A DNA stretch of 64,000 nucleotides from Delftia acidovorans (lineage in GTDB: Bacteria; Pseudomonadota; Gammaproteobacteria; Burkholderiales; Burkholderiaceae_C), in the NCBI GenBank assembly GCA_031286585.1, contig JAITUC010000044.1, positions 61,461 to 125,460 of the forward strand, given 5' to 3'. Below the pieces are notes generated by a model, which was not told where the DNA came from, did no database searches, and saw only the letters and a program-made list of their open reading frames with translations. Every line of letters starts with the position of its first letter. Position 1 is the first letter of the stretch. Shown here piece by piece: positions 8,560 through 16,994 of the stretch. Position numbers and translations under genes: made by a program.

Positions 8560-8867
8560 AACGCACCCATGTCGGTTGTTGATTGCTCTGGCTCTTCACA
8601 GGCGGGCCGGAAGGGGATGCCAGTCTTGCGCATCAACTCCATGCGCAGCGCCCGCTCTGCCGCTTCGTCACGAGCCTTTGCCACCGAGCGTCGATCGGCC
8701 TCCCGCCTGTAGTACCAGTTAACCAAGGTTCCGAGAAGCGCAATGCAAATGCCCAGCAAGCCGATGGCCTGGGAAGAGGCGAGCCAGCCGAGAAAGCCGA
8801 CGACAGCCCCGCCGCCGGTGGTGCGACTGCCTGCCGTTGCGAGCGTGTCGAGGGTTTCAGTTTTCAT
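8556..8867 (-). CDS. holin (lysis protein S-like)
   Basis: 103 residues with two hydrophobic segments (AVVGFLGWLASSQAIGLLG and ICIALLGTLVNWYY), a short turn, then a charged cytosolic tail (RREADRRSVAKARDEAAERA). The NWYYRREADRR junction is typical of phage S-type holins. First gene of the lysis cassette. Its upstream gap holds a copy of the CCCCNGNTAGGGTTCG motif, the likely start of lysis transcription. Confidence 0.85.
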   Translation of the reverse strand: MKTETLDTLATAGSRTTGGGAVVGFLGWLASSQAIGLLGICIALLGTLVNWYYRREADRRSVAKARDEAAERALRMELMRKTGIPFRPACEEPEQSTTDMGAL

Positions 8868-8900
8868 AGCCCCGATGATTCCGGGGCCGGGCCACGCTGG

Positions 8901-8917
8901 CGAACCCTACACGGGGG
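8901..8917 (-). promoter_or_regulatory. late-promoter-like motif, copy a (upstream of holin)
   Basis: Minus strand reads CCCCCGTGTAGGGTTCG. It covers the stop codon of the 8907-9452 gene and is 34-50 bp upstream of the holin start. Same motif as at 11810, 29824, 32544 and 50138. Confidence 0.6.
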
Positions 8918-9452
8918 CCCGCGGCCAGCCGGCCGCGACATCGATCTGGGACAGCGCCAGGGCGTCGTCGGCCACAGCGTCGATCTGGTCCTCGATGCGC
9001 TGGCGCGTGCCCGTCAGCAGGCCGTGCACCTGGCGGTATGCGTCATCCTTGGCCCGGATGCGCTCGGCCAGCACCAGGCGGTCGAGACCACGCGCCAGCG
9101 CTGCAGCGTCGATCCATGGCGTGGCCGCTGCTGGGTCGGATTCAAGCGCCCTCGCCTCCTCCGTCTGCACGGGCCAACTCTCGCGCTCGCTCAGCGGGTA
9201 GCCTGCGGCGATCACCTGGATGCGGCGCCGGTACTCTGCGGCCAGAGCCCCGCGCAGGCCCGCCGCGATCTCGGCTGCCGGCCGCAGCTCGGCAGGTAGC
9301 GGCACGCCGCCGGCCGCCAGCCACGCGCGATACTCGATGGCGTCGGGATTCGGCGGCAGGGCCGGCCCAGGATCGACGAGCGGGATTGTCGTGCGCACGC
9401 CGTCGCGGAAGCGATACACAAAGTTCTCGCTCGTCAACTGGTATTGCGTCAT
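8907..9452 (-). CDS. tail-fibre-assembly-like protein (DUF4376-like)
   Basis: 181 residues. N-terminal part with FVYRFRDGVRTTIPLVDPG and a central AEYRRRIQVIAAGYPLSERESWPVQ, the pattern of DUF4376/tail-assembly proteins often found beside tail fibre genes. C-terminus helical. Start overlaps the stop of the beta-helix gene by 4 bp, which supports a fibre-chaperone role. No catalytic motif seen. Confidence 0.65.
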   Translation of the reverse strand: MTQYQLTSENFVYRFRDGVRTTIPLVDPGPALPPNPDAIEYRAWLAAGGVPLPAELRPAAEIAAGLRGALAAEYRRRIQVIAAGYPLSERESWPVQTEEARALESDPAAATPWIDAAALARGLDRLVLAERIRAKDDAYRQVHGLLTGTRQRIEDQIDAVADDALALSQIDVAAGWPRAPV

Positions 9453-10291
9453 AGATACCTGCCCCCCGTCGCCTCAGTGCCCGCAGTGCTGCCGGGAAGG
9501 TAAGACGCGCCTGCGCCTGCAGTGAACATAATTGCGTTCCCAGAAACGGCATAGCGTGATCCCGTCGCAGATCCGCTATATGAGTTAGCGACGAGTCGGA
9601 CTAGGGCTGTGTTTTCCGCAAAAGCGAATACGGAAAACGCTGGCGTTCCCGTGAGAGTCACAGTTGCAGACGAGGCCTCAATCGATCCGCCTTCGGACGC
9701 ATAGATATGGGCATAGGCGCCGCCGACAATCGAATAGGGTGTTGTGTTCTGCGTGACCGATGCGCGCGCAGTGATGTAGACATGGATACCGCCTGCAGAC
9801 ATGGCCCCATACACAAGTCCTTTGAGCGTGAGCGCCGTCCTCGCGCCGCTGGCAAAGACTCCGTAACCTGCCGTGGCCTGCAGCCGCAGATATTGGATCG
9901 TGTAGTTGCCGCAGTTTGTTGCGTTGATGCAAGTCGCTGCCGTCGATAGCACGACATTGCCAGGAGTTGCCGAATTACCCTCTATGACAATCTCGCCCGC
10001 ACCCACAAATGGCTTTAGCGAAAGCGGCGAAGTATACGTTCCATCCCCCAGCTTCAATGTGACTGTGAACCCGTTCAGGTCGGCGGTAGTCGCAACATCA
10101 ATAGCTTTCTGAATCGTGAGAAACGCCCCGCCTGCCGTATTGCTCAGCCCGGTGTTGCTGTCGCTGCCATCGGTGCGGACGTAGTAGGTGCGCGCGGCGG
10201 TGAGTAGCTCACGTACGCCGGGCAGCGTGTCGCCCGTGGGCAGCTCGCGGATGCTGCCGCTGACGTTGACCAGGGGACGCCGAGAAGCCAT
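9449..10291 (-). CDS. tail fibre/spike-like beta-helix protein
   Basis: 280 residues, rich in Thr/Ser/Gly/Ala with short repeating strands (IVIEGNSATPGNVVLS, YTIQYLRLQATAGYG, LTLKGLVYG), the look of a right-handed parallel beta-helix. It starts with a DUF1565-like stretch (TYYVRTDGSDSNTGLS ... FLTIQKAIDVA) common in pectate-lyase-fold proteins. In phages such proteins bind or cut surface polysaccharide. No catalytic residues can be named. Confidence 0.7.
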   Translation of the reverse strand: MASRRPLVNVSGSIRELPTGDTLPGVRELLTAARTYYVRTDGSDSNTGLSNTAGGAFLTIQKAIDVATTADLNGFTVTLKLGDGTYTSPLSLKPFVGAGEIVIEGNSATPGNVVLSTAATCINATNCGNYTIQYLRLQATAGYGVFASGARTALTLKGLVYGAMSAGGIHVYITARASVTQNTTPYSIVGGAYAHIYASEGGSIEASSATVTLTGTPAFSVFAFAENTALVRLVANSYSGSATGSRYAVSGNAIMFTAGAGASYLPGSTAGTEATGGRYL

Positions 10292-10292
10292 G

Positions 10293-10802
10293 TCAGGCCA
10301 GCACGATGGGGAGCTGCGACTGGAAGTTCACCGAGGTCGCGCTCGTGGCATAGCCGATGTTCTGGACCACGTTCCCGGTTGCAGAGGGAACCGTTGCGGC
10401 GCCCTTCCCGGCCGTCGTCTGCAGAAAGACAGGGCCCGGCGTCTGCGCGGTGACCTGGGTGTTGGTGCCCTCGAAATAGACCGTGGCTGCAGCAGCGCTG
10501 GCAACTGCGGCGAGCACGAATCCATGCGCCTCCTTGCCCGTGATGGTTGCGTCAGCCTTGCGCGCGGCAAAGGCGCCCGCGTTGCTCCAGATGTTGACGT
10601 AGTCGCCAGCGGCCAGGGCCTCGCTCGCGGTGATGGATGCTGTGTCGGCACCGATGCCCACGGGCATCAGGCTCATGTCCAGACGGCCTGTGCTGTCCAG
10701 TGCAGGGATGTCGCCATCGTTGCTGGCCCCCGTGGAGACCACAACGCCGGAGACGCGGGTCAGGATGCCGTTGATGAGGCGGATGAAAGTCTTGGCAGCC
10801 AT
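10293..10802 (-). CDS. phage structural protein, decoration/fibre-like
   Basis: 169 residues. Contains the phage-tail repeat-like segment IPALDSTGRLDMSLMP and an Ala/Thr-rich beta domain (AGDYVNIW ... VYFEGTNTQVTAQ), similar to trimeric capsid-fibre or decoration domains. One base separates it from the beta-helix gene, so it is probably part of the same tail-tip structure. Confidence 0.55.
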   Translation of the reverse strand: MAAKTFIRLINGILTRVSGVVVSTGASNDGDIPALDSTGRLDMSLMPVGIGADTASITASEALAAGDYVNIWSNAGAFAARKADATITGKEAHGFVLAAVASAAAATVYFEGTNTQVTAQTPGPVFLQTTAGKGAATVPSATGNVVQNIGYATSATSVNFQSQLPIVLA

Positions 10803-10811
10803 GGTGGCCTC

Positions 10812-11342
10812 CTATGCAAGGGTGATGGGTGGGTTGATGTCGATGAGGACGCGGGTGGCGGATAGGGCCTCCCCGATGACTTGGGAGAACAGCGCGCCTG
10901 GCGGCAAAGCCTGGGCCAGTTGGCCGGACAGCCCGACCAGCACCGGGCCGGGCGTCCAGGTCCAGCCGGCGTGCTCCAGCACAAAGCCGGTCTGCACCAC
11001 GGCGTCGTCGCCGGGGCTGTAGGCATCGGCCACCACGCCGAGGACGGCGCCACGGTGCGCGGGATTTGTCGCGTCGGCGGCTATCAGCTCGCCCAGGGCG
11101 TTGCAGGCCACCACGCTGTGGCCGCTGATGGGCAGCGGGCCGACCTTGACCGTGATGGCGTCGCCGGCTGGGCCGACAGGACCGCGCTTGCCCTCCGGCC
11201 CAGGAATGCCCCGCGTCACGACGACAGCGGGCGGCGCCGGCTGCTGAACCACATGGGTCTTGCCGCCCTCGCGCGTCACCACGACACAGGTCTGCCGCTC
11301 AATGACGGCGGCCGAGGGTTCGGACGAGACGACGGTGGTCAC
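10812..11342 (-). CDS. tail protein with short collagen-like stretch
   Basis: 176 residues, GTG start overlapping the previous stop (GTGA). Residues ~45-60 hold a collagen-type Gly-X-Y run (GIPGPEGKRGPVGPAGD). The C-terminal half is beta-rich and resembles the 10293-10802 protein in having a hydrophobic IDINPPITLA-type end. Collagen-like stretches in phage tail proteins help trimerisation. Confidence 0.55.
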   Translation of the reverse strand: MTTVVSSEPSAAVIERQTCVVVTREGGKTHVVQQPAPPAVVVTRGIPGPEGKRGPVGPAGDAITVKVGPLPISGHSVVACNALGELIAADATNPAHRGAVLGVVADAYSPGDDAVVQTGFVLEHAGWTWTPGPVLVGLSGQLAQALPPGALFSQVIGEALSATRVLIDINPPITLA

Positions 11343-11776
11343 CGGGTGCTCTCCGGGTACAGGGCGAAGCGCAGCTCGTACTGCCGCTCCACATCACCGC
11401 TGGGGCGCGTGACCTCGATCTGGCCGATGCACGTAGTCCAGCCGGGCGCAACGGGGCCGTACACAAAGGCGGCGGTCTGCTCTGCCGTCATCAGCAGGCG
11501 CAGCCATGCGCCGTCGAGCTCAATCCCGCCGTTCGCAGTGCTCAGTTCCAGCAGCACCTCCGGGTCATCGATCTCGCGCCGCAGCTGCATGCGGGCCGAG
11601 CAGCCGGTGTAGTCCTCGGGCACCTTGTCGGCATCCGGCACTGGCTCGCCGCTGCAGGCCTTCACCAGCTGGCCACACTCCTCCCGCACTGGATACGGAA
11701 CGGTCACGCGCTCCAACGGTGCGCGGAAGGTCGCGCCCTGGTAGATGGTGAAGTCGAGGCAGGCCGGGGTTGTCAT
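11339..11776 (-). CDS. phage structural protein, unknown
   Basis: 145 residues. Starts LDFTIYQGATFRAPL and contains a beta-rich body with GCSARMQLRREIDDPEVLLELST, a shape often seen in N-terminal domains of baseplate or tail proteins. First gene after motif copy b, hence probably the first gene of its own late transcript. Confidence 0.5.
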   Translation of the reverse strand: MTTPACLDFTIYQGATFRAPLERVTVPYPVREECGQLVKACSGEPVPDADKVPEDYTGCSARMQLRREIDDPEVLLELSTANGGIELDGAWLRLLMTAEQTAAFVYGPVAPGWTTCIGQIEVTRPSGDVERQYELRFALYPESTR

Positions 11777-11809
11777 GCCCCGCAGTTTCCCGGCGGGCGC
11801 GCTCGGGGG

Positions 11810-11826
11810 CGAACCCTAGCCGGGGG
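11810..11826 (-). promoter_or_regulatory. late-promoter-like motif, copy b
   Basis: Minus strand reads CCCCCGGCTAGGGTTCG, 34-50 bp upstream of the 11776 start and a few bases after the stop of the 630-residue gene. Confidence 0.6.
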
Positions 11827-11831
11827 CGCGG

Positions 11832-13724
11832 TCAGTTGTCCTTGAACGCCAGGGTGTTAATGCCGCTAAGCGACATGGAGGCGGCCTGCCCGCTGATCGC
11901 GGCGTTGGTGTTGGCCAGCGCGGCCAGGGTGCTCTGGAAGTTGCGCATGCTGTCCGCCTGCCCCATCTGGGCCTTGAGCTGCATGTCGGCGTAGCTGATC
12001 TGAACGTCCGCCCTGGTCTTGTAGTAGGTGTACTGGGTCTGTGCATACGAGGTGGCCGCCTGCGTCTCTGCCTGGAAGGCGAGCAGTTGCTGGCGGTCCC
12101 CCTCCAGCTGCGTGCGTGCCACCTCCCCTTTGGCGGACACCTCCGCGCTGTATGCGCGCCATCGGATCTCGTACTGGCGGGCGCGGGCGTCGTTGGTCAG
12201 GGCCGTAGCGCGCACCGCTTCGCTGGCTGCGTCGATCTTGGTCTTCCAGACCTGGGCGGCCTGACCTTCCGCGCGCACCTGGGCGTCGTAGATCTGGACC
12301 TTCATCTGCTCCCCGTCCAGCGCGGCACGGTAGCCTTGGAATTCCAATCCCTTGGCCTGGACCTGGGCGCTATACGCCTGCACCTGGGCGCTGAAGCGGT
12401 CGATCTTCACGCGCTCCAACTGGGCCTGCGACACCACGGCATCGATGCGGGCACGGTAGACATTGGCCAGAGCCTGCATGCCATCGATGCGGGCGCGGTA
12501 GACGTTGACCTTGGCCATATCCACCTGGGTCAGGGCCTGGAGGGCGTCGATCTGGGCCTTGTAGACGTCGATCAGCGCGGTGGCGGCGCGCAGACGCACC
12601 TCGTAGACGCCAGCCTCTGCTTTCCAGGCATCGAGCCGCGCGGAATAAGCCTTCACCTGGACGTTATAGGTTTCCACCAGCAGCCCGGCCACGCTGCGGG
12701 CATGCTCCAGGGCCTGGCCGTTGATCTGGATGAGGTTGCCGTGGAAGCCCAGCATGGCCGACAGCACGCTGCCGCGCAGCGCCTGGGATGTCGTGATGGC
12801 GAACTGCAGGTTCTGCTGCTCCAGCTCGGCCTGCCTGGCCACCAGCTCGACGTTGGCGCGTGCGTTGTTGTCGGCGGCGGCCTGGCGCGCCTTGGCGGCC
12901 ACCGACAGCAGCGCACCAGTGGGCAGCGTGAAGCCGCGATCAGCAGCGTCCGCCCAGGCCGCGTCGCGCGTGCGCCGGTACTCGCCCAGGTTCCGGTCCT
13001 TGGCGCGTTCCATCACCGCACGCTCCACATCCGGCGTGAAGCCCGAGCCGCCCGCCATCAGCTGGGCCAGCTTGGACTCCATGGCGGCCATGCCGGCCTG
13101 GTAGCCAGGGCAGTATTTGGCCAGCAGCGCATCGACCTGGCCGTCCAGCATGCTGACCATGGCCGGGCTGGCCCCGTAGTAGGTCTGCTCCATCTTGCCG
13201 GCCAGGTCCGTGGGCGCCACGGCGCTGAAGATCGGCGCCTCGGCGTCGAACGTGGGCAGCACGATGTTGGGCGCAGTGGGTGCCTGGCGGTCCACGATGG
13301 TGGGCTCGCTGGGCGGCGGGTTCGTCAGCTGGTCCGGCGCGTCGGGGAAAGCCATGGAGGTGAAGACCATGGGCATCTCACCCTGGAACGCCTCCATGCT
13401 GCTGGGCATGGACGGCATCACCAGAGTGGGCGCCGTGACCGTGCTGGTGGGCGCGCCGTTGATGTCGATAGCGCCGATGTCCTGGTACTCGGGTGCATCT
13501 CCTGGCCGTGCCGGCAGGTCAAACACCACATCCGACAGGCCCGGCACTTGCCGGATCACAGGGAGGTCCAGCGGCTGATCCAGCGTCGGGGCATCCACGC
13601 TCGGGGAAACGAAGCCGACGCCAGTGATCGAGTTGGTGGCGGCAGCCAGTGCGGCCTGTGCGTCGGTCAGCAGGCCGGCGGAATAGCCCCTGGCGTCGTC
13701 AATGAGTTCTTCTGCGGTTGCCAT
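11832..13724 (-). CDS. tail-associated protein with long repetitive helical rod
   Basis: 630 residues. The N-terminal third is Pro-rich and beta-like (VIRQVPGLSDVVFDLP ...). From about residue 300 to 560 it becomes a continuous amphipathic helix built of ~11-14-residue units such as VYRARIDGMQAL, VYRARIDAVVSQ, QVQAYSAQVQAKG, VQIYDAQVRAEG. This could make a stalk or a membrane-tunnelling helical bundle. Its start overlaps the stop of the upstream gene (TGATG). No known family recognised; a structural virion role is inferred from position. Confidence 0.6.
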   Translation of the reverse strand: MATAEELIDDARGYSAGLLTDAQAALAAATNSITGVGFVSPSVDAPTLDQPLDLPVIRQVPGLSDVVFDLPARPGDAPEYQDIGAIDINGAPTSTVTAPTLVMPSMPSSMEAFQGEMPMVFTSMAFPDAPDQLTNPPPSEPTIVDRQAPTAPNIVLPTFDAEAPIFSAVAPTDLAGKMEQTYYGASPAMVSMLDGQVDALLAKYCPGYQAGMAAMESKLAQLMAGGSGFTPDVERAVMERAKDRNLGEYRRTRDAAWADAADRGFTLPTGALLSVAAKARQAAADNNARANVELVARQAELEQQNLQFAITTSQALRGSVLSAMLGFHGNLIQINGQALEHARSVAGLLVETYNVQVKAYSARLDAWKAEAGVYEVRLRAATALIDVYKAQIDALQALTQVDMAKVNVYRARIDGMQALANVYRARIDAVVSQAQLERVKIDRFSAQVQAYSAQVQAKGLEFQGYRAALDGEQMKVQIYDAQVRAEGQAAQVWKTKIDAASEAVRATALTNDARARQYEIRWRAYSAEVSAKGEVARTQLEGDRQQLLAFQAETQAATSYAQTQYTYYKTRADVQISYADMQLKAQMGQADSMRNFQSTLAALANTNAAISGQAASMSLSGINTLAFKDN

Positions 13725-15937
13725 CAGATCCTCCGTGTCTTGCTCACAACCTCGGCCTCGAGGTCGTCAATGGTCAGTGGCCCACGGCCGGACAGCTCCA
13801 GGGCGTAGTACCGGGCATCCATCCCCTTGCCAAACTTCTGGCGGTAGTTCTGGGCGCTGGAACCGCGTGGCGTGTCGTAGGGGTAGCGCTCCTGGCACTT
13901 CTCGCCCACGGCCACGGTGAAGCGGCTGCAGGGCGGCATGCGGCCGCCGACATAGCAGCTGACCCAGGCCTTGCGCTGGGCCGAGCCGAAATCGGTGGTG
14001 CCGGTGTGCAGGTGCCAGGCAATGGGCTGGCCGGCGTCCGTGTCGCCGCCCAGGAAATACAGGCCATCGGCGGCCATGGCCACGTAGCGGCCGCGCCAGC
14101 GCACGATGCGCGTGAATGGGAAGGCGGTGTAGCGCGTGACCTCGTTGTTGCCCGTCTCCAGGCTTGTGCGCAGGTTGATGGCATAGGCCTCGTAGGAGAC
14201 TGGCACCACCACCGTGGCCTCCAGCCGTGCCCGCGCCAGGGGCATGAACAGCACCGCCTCAACCCAGCCATTCGCAACCATGGCCGGGGCGCGCAGCACG
14301 AATTCGGCGGTGGCTTCGCCCTGGGCCTCCAGCAGCAAGCGCGCGACCGGGGCCACCATGCTGATCTCGGCCAGCACCTCGGTGGTCGCCTCGGCATGCA
14401 TGGTAGGCACAGGGCCCTGCATGGTGATCACGCCGCCCGTCACGATCTCGGCGCGGATGGCATGCGCCTGCAGGGTGATCTGGGCCAGGGCGTCAACCAT
14501 GGCCTCCAGGTGCATGCTGGCTGCCGGGCTGGTGAGCTCGAAGCGCGCGATGGCCGCAACGTCTGCCTCCAGAGCCATCCTGGCTGAAGGCGCAGACAGT
14601 GCCGCCTGGGCGCCGGTCTCCATGTGCAGCGATGCAGCCGGCATGACCAGCTCGACGCGGCTGGAGACGTCGTTCGCCTCCATGAGCATCTGCGCGCGCG
14701 GGCCGGTCAGCTCGATGTGCACGCCCGTGGCCAGGAACAGGCCGGCACGCGGCAGGCGGGCCACCGGGCGCTGGGTGAAGCCGGAATCGACCCACTGCCC
14801 AATCCCTGGCGCCATCTCGCCGGAAAAGGCGGCATAGGGCCGGTCAGCCCAGAGCGTGTCCAGCGGCACCATGATGGTGTTGATGGACAGCAGGCCGCCC
14901 GACAGCATGTTCATGGTGCCGACGGGCGGGTACATCTGGGCGCTGATCAGCGCGTAGGCTGGCGGCGGCAGGCCGGTGGCCAGGCGCCCGGAAGGCGCCC
15001 GCATCTCCCCACGGAACCTCGCGTAGGGGCGATCAGCCCATAGCGCAGTGGCCGGGCGCATCGCGCCGTGAAATCGCGTGCGCAGCGCCGACAGCTCGCC
15101 CGTGGACGCGGCCATCTCGGCCCGGAAGACGGCATAGGGCCGGTCGGACAGCATGCCCTGGGGCGGGCGCATGGAAGCGACAATGCGGGCATTGCTGGCG
15201 TTCAGGGTCTCCAGCTTCGGGCTGGAAACCTGGTCGCCGCCCGAATAGAGCGAGGCATCCAGGTAGACCGGGCGCGTGCTGGGCTGGGTGCTGGTGTAGA
15301 GCAGCGTCCCGTTCTTGCGGTACTGGACGCGGGTGCCGATGCGCTCGATGCGCAGCACGTCCGTGGGCTCGAAGTTGCCGGCGGCGAACTTCTCGACGCC
15401 CTGCTCCACGACCTTCAAGCTGCGGCGGGTGGAATAGAAGCCGTGCTCAATGTCCGTCCACAGCTGGCCCTCCGGGTTCTGCGAGAAGCCGGCTGCCACA
15501 CCAACGCCGGCCAGGCTGAACTCGGCATAGCCGCTGGCCACAATGAACTTCTCCGAGCGCGCGCCAGCGTTCCAGCCCAGGCCGAAGTCGTGCACGAGGC
15601 CTGCAGGCCGGTAGTCCACCGCGGCGCGCGCGAGCTGCTCGGGCACGGCGGCGTGCTGGATGGTGGTAGTGACGTCCTTGCAGACGCGCGTGCGCACCAG
15701 CGTGGGGGGCACGGCATCGGCGTACTCCCATGTGACGGTCAGCTTGCCATCCTTGTACGTGATGACCTTGACCAGGCCGCCCGTCGTGCCTCCCTGCGGC
15801 TTTGTCACGATCTCGCAAACGCGAGTGGTCTTGACCTCCGTCCATGCCGCGCGGGCCGGGCTGTACGGGACTGCTGCCTGAGCCTGTATCTCAGGCTGGT
15901 AGGAGATGAAGGTGCGTTTTTTCAGGTCGTTGGCCAT
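13724..15937 (-). CDS. large tail protein with internal sequence repeats
   Basis: About 737 residues from the ATG at 15937. The first third has a lectin-like stretch (GLVHDFGLGWNAG ... YAEFSLAGVGVAAGF ... FYSTRRSLKV ... YRKNGTLLYTS). The middle has three units with DRPYAxFxGEM, and then about eight ~22-residue repeats of the form P-x-A-R/S-x-x-L/M-E-A with alternating hydrophobic residues. The last ~150 residues are non-repetitive. GTG at 15940 is an alternative start. Role probably in tail or host contact. Confidence 0.6.
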   Translation of the reverse strand: MANDLKKRTFISYQPEIQAQAAVPYSPARAAWTEVKTTRVCEIVTKPQGGTTGGLVKVITYKDGKLTVTWEYADAVPPTLVRTRVCKDVTTTIQHAAVPEQLARAAVDYRPAGLVHDFGLGWNAGARSEKFIVASGYAEFSLAGVGVAAGFSQNPEGQLWTDIEHGFYSTRRSLKVVEQGVEKFAAGNFEPTDVLRIERIGTRVQYRKNGTLLYTSTQPSTRPVYLDASLYSGGDQVSSPKLETLNASNARIVASMRPPQGMLSDRPYAVFRAEMAASTGELSALRTRFHGAMRPATALWADRPYARFRGEMRAPSGRLATGLPPPAYALISAQMYPPVGTMNMLSGGLLSINTIMVPLDTLWADRPYAAFSGEMAPGIGQWVDSGFTQRPVARLPRAGLFLATGVHIELTGPRAQMLMEANDVSSRVELVMPAASLHMETGAQAALSAPSARMALEADVAAIARFELTSPAASMHLEAMVDALAQITLQAHAIRAEIVTGGVITMQGPVPTMHAEATTEVLAEISMVAPVARLLLEAQGEATAEFVLRAPAMVANGWVEAVLFMPLARARLEATVVVPVSYEAYAINLRTSLETGNNEVTRYTAFPFTRIVRWRGRYVAMAADGLYFLGGDTDAGQPIAWHLHTGTTDFGSAQRKAWVSCYVGGRMPPCSRFTVAVGEKCQERYPYDTPRGSSAQNYRQKFGKGMDARYYALELSGRGPLTIDDLEAEVVSKTRRI

Positions 15938-16530
15938 CACAGCACCTCGAAGACGCCGACCAGCTCAGTCCAGAATGTCGGCAATTGCCCGCCCGCATCT
16001 GAGCCAAAGGCGAAGCGGTGCCACTCCTGCTCGACATACATGCCATGCCAAAGCGCGGGCGTGATGGGTACGATGAAGGCGGCCCGCGCAGGACTTGGGA
16101 AGCTGCCCCATTCGTCCGGCTGCTCCCAATAGCACCACACCATGTATTCGGTATCTGGGTCAATGCCAGACAGTTCGCTGATGTCGTATGGCTCGCCAGA
16201 GAGCAGAAAGCTGCCCGTGGCATTGGATGCATATCGATAAGCGCGAGGCTCCTCAGGCGGCAGGCGGATATGGCGCAACGACGAGGGACTCAGGTCGTAG
16301 TAGCCCTCATAGGCTGGGTTGTCGATATCCGGCTCTGGGCGGTAGCCATAGGTGATGCCCTCGGCATCGATATAGGAGGCCTTGTAGAGCGCAACCCCCA
16401 GATATGCGATGCTGCCATCGTTACTGACCGCATGGACATGCACCTGGGCCTGCCAGGAGTTGGGGCTGCCTGGGGGCGTGTATTGCACTTCCGTGCGACT
16501 GCAATAGGCGTACCCAGCCAGCTCGGCCAT
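15937..16530 (-). CDS. phage protein, unknown
   Basis: 197 residues, rich in Tyr and Pro (YTPPGSPNSW, YGYRPEPDIDNPAYEGYYDLSP), apparently beta-structured with no membrane segment. Coupled to the downstream 13724-15937 gene by TGATG overlap. Tail-structure role inferred only from position. Confidence 0.5.
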   Translation of the reverse strand: MAELAGYAYCSRTEVQYTPPGSPNSWQAQVHVHAVSNDGSIAYLGVALYKASYIDAEGITYGYRPEPDIDNPAYEGYYDLSPSSLRHIRLPPEEPRAYRYASNATGSFLLSGEPYDISELSGIDPDTEYMVWCYWEQPDEWGSFPSPARAAFIVPITPALWHGMYVEQEWHRFAFGSDAGGQLPTFWTELVGVFEVL

Positions 16531-16541
16531 ATGCGCCCCGC

Positions 16542-16982
16542 TTAGAACGTGGGCAGCGCGAAGCTGTATTCGTCAACGTCTTGCGTTGCGCCGGACACCA
16601 TCGGGATATTGGTGATGTTGCCCTCGGCGCCGGACTGGGCGATGCGGCCCTGCAGGCGCGGCTCCGTGGTGGATTCCGCGCCGGTGTCACTGGCTCCGAC
16701 GTGGCGGTAGTAGCCCGGCGTGCCGCTGGCCAGCACCGTGCCGCGCAGCACGTCTGCGGGCACCTTGGCGATCACGCCGCCCACTGCGGTGGTGTCCAGC
16801 GAGAAGCCCGCGCCGGCGCCGTCCTTGTCGATGACGCACAGCAGCGTGCCCGTGGCAGCCGCATCGGCCGTGGCGGGCTCCGGGCCGCTGTAGATGTAGA
16901 TCTTGCCGCCAGCCAAGGCGGCGCGGGCGGAGCCAGTGGCCAGCATGTAGTTGCGCAGGCCGGTGGAAACTTTGAATGTCAT
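16542..16982 (-). CDS. phage structural protein, paralogue of 19952-20413
   Basis: 146 residues. Opens with VSTGLRNYMLATGS and contains GGKIYIYSGPEPATADAAATGTLL, which matches STGLRNAMAGQ and GGVIEVYTGPQPLTADAAPTGTLL in the gene at 19952-20413. The two flank the 985-residue gene, so an ancestral gene was duplicated around it. Function unknown; probably virion-associated. Confidence 0.55.
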   Translation of the reverse strand: MTFKVSTGLRNYMLATGSARAALAGGKIYIYSGPEPATADAAATGTLLCVIDKDGAGAGFSLDTTAVGGVIAKVPADVLRGTVLASGTPGYYRHVGASDTGAESTTEPRLQGRIAQSGAEGNITNIPMVSGATQDVDEYSFALPTF

Positions 16983-16994
16983 GGCAGTCCTCGC

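Noticed and set aside
12087..13808. Very long open frames antisense to structural genes (also around 16581-20324 and 22897-24714)
   Set aside because: They mirror high-GC coding genes on the other strand, lack ribosome sites and resemble no protein.
8907..15940. A diversity-generating retroelement feeding the tail genes
   Set aside because: No reverse transcriptase gene or template/variable repeat pair seen in the window.
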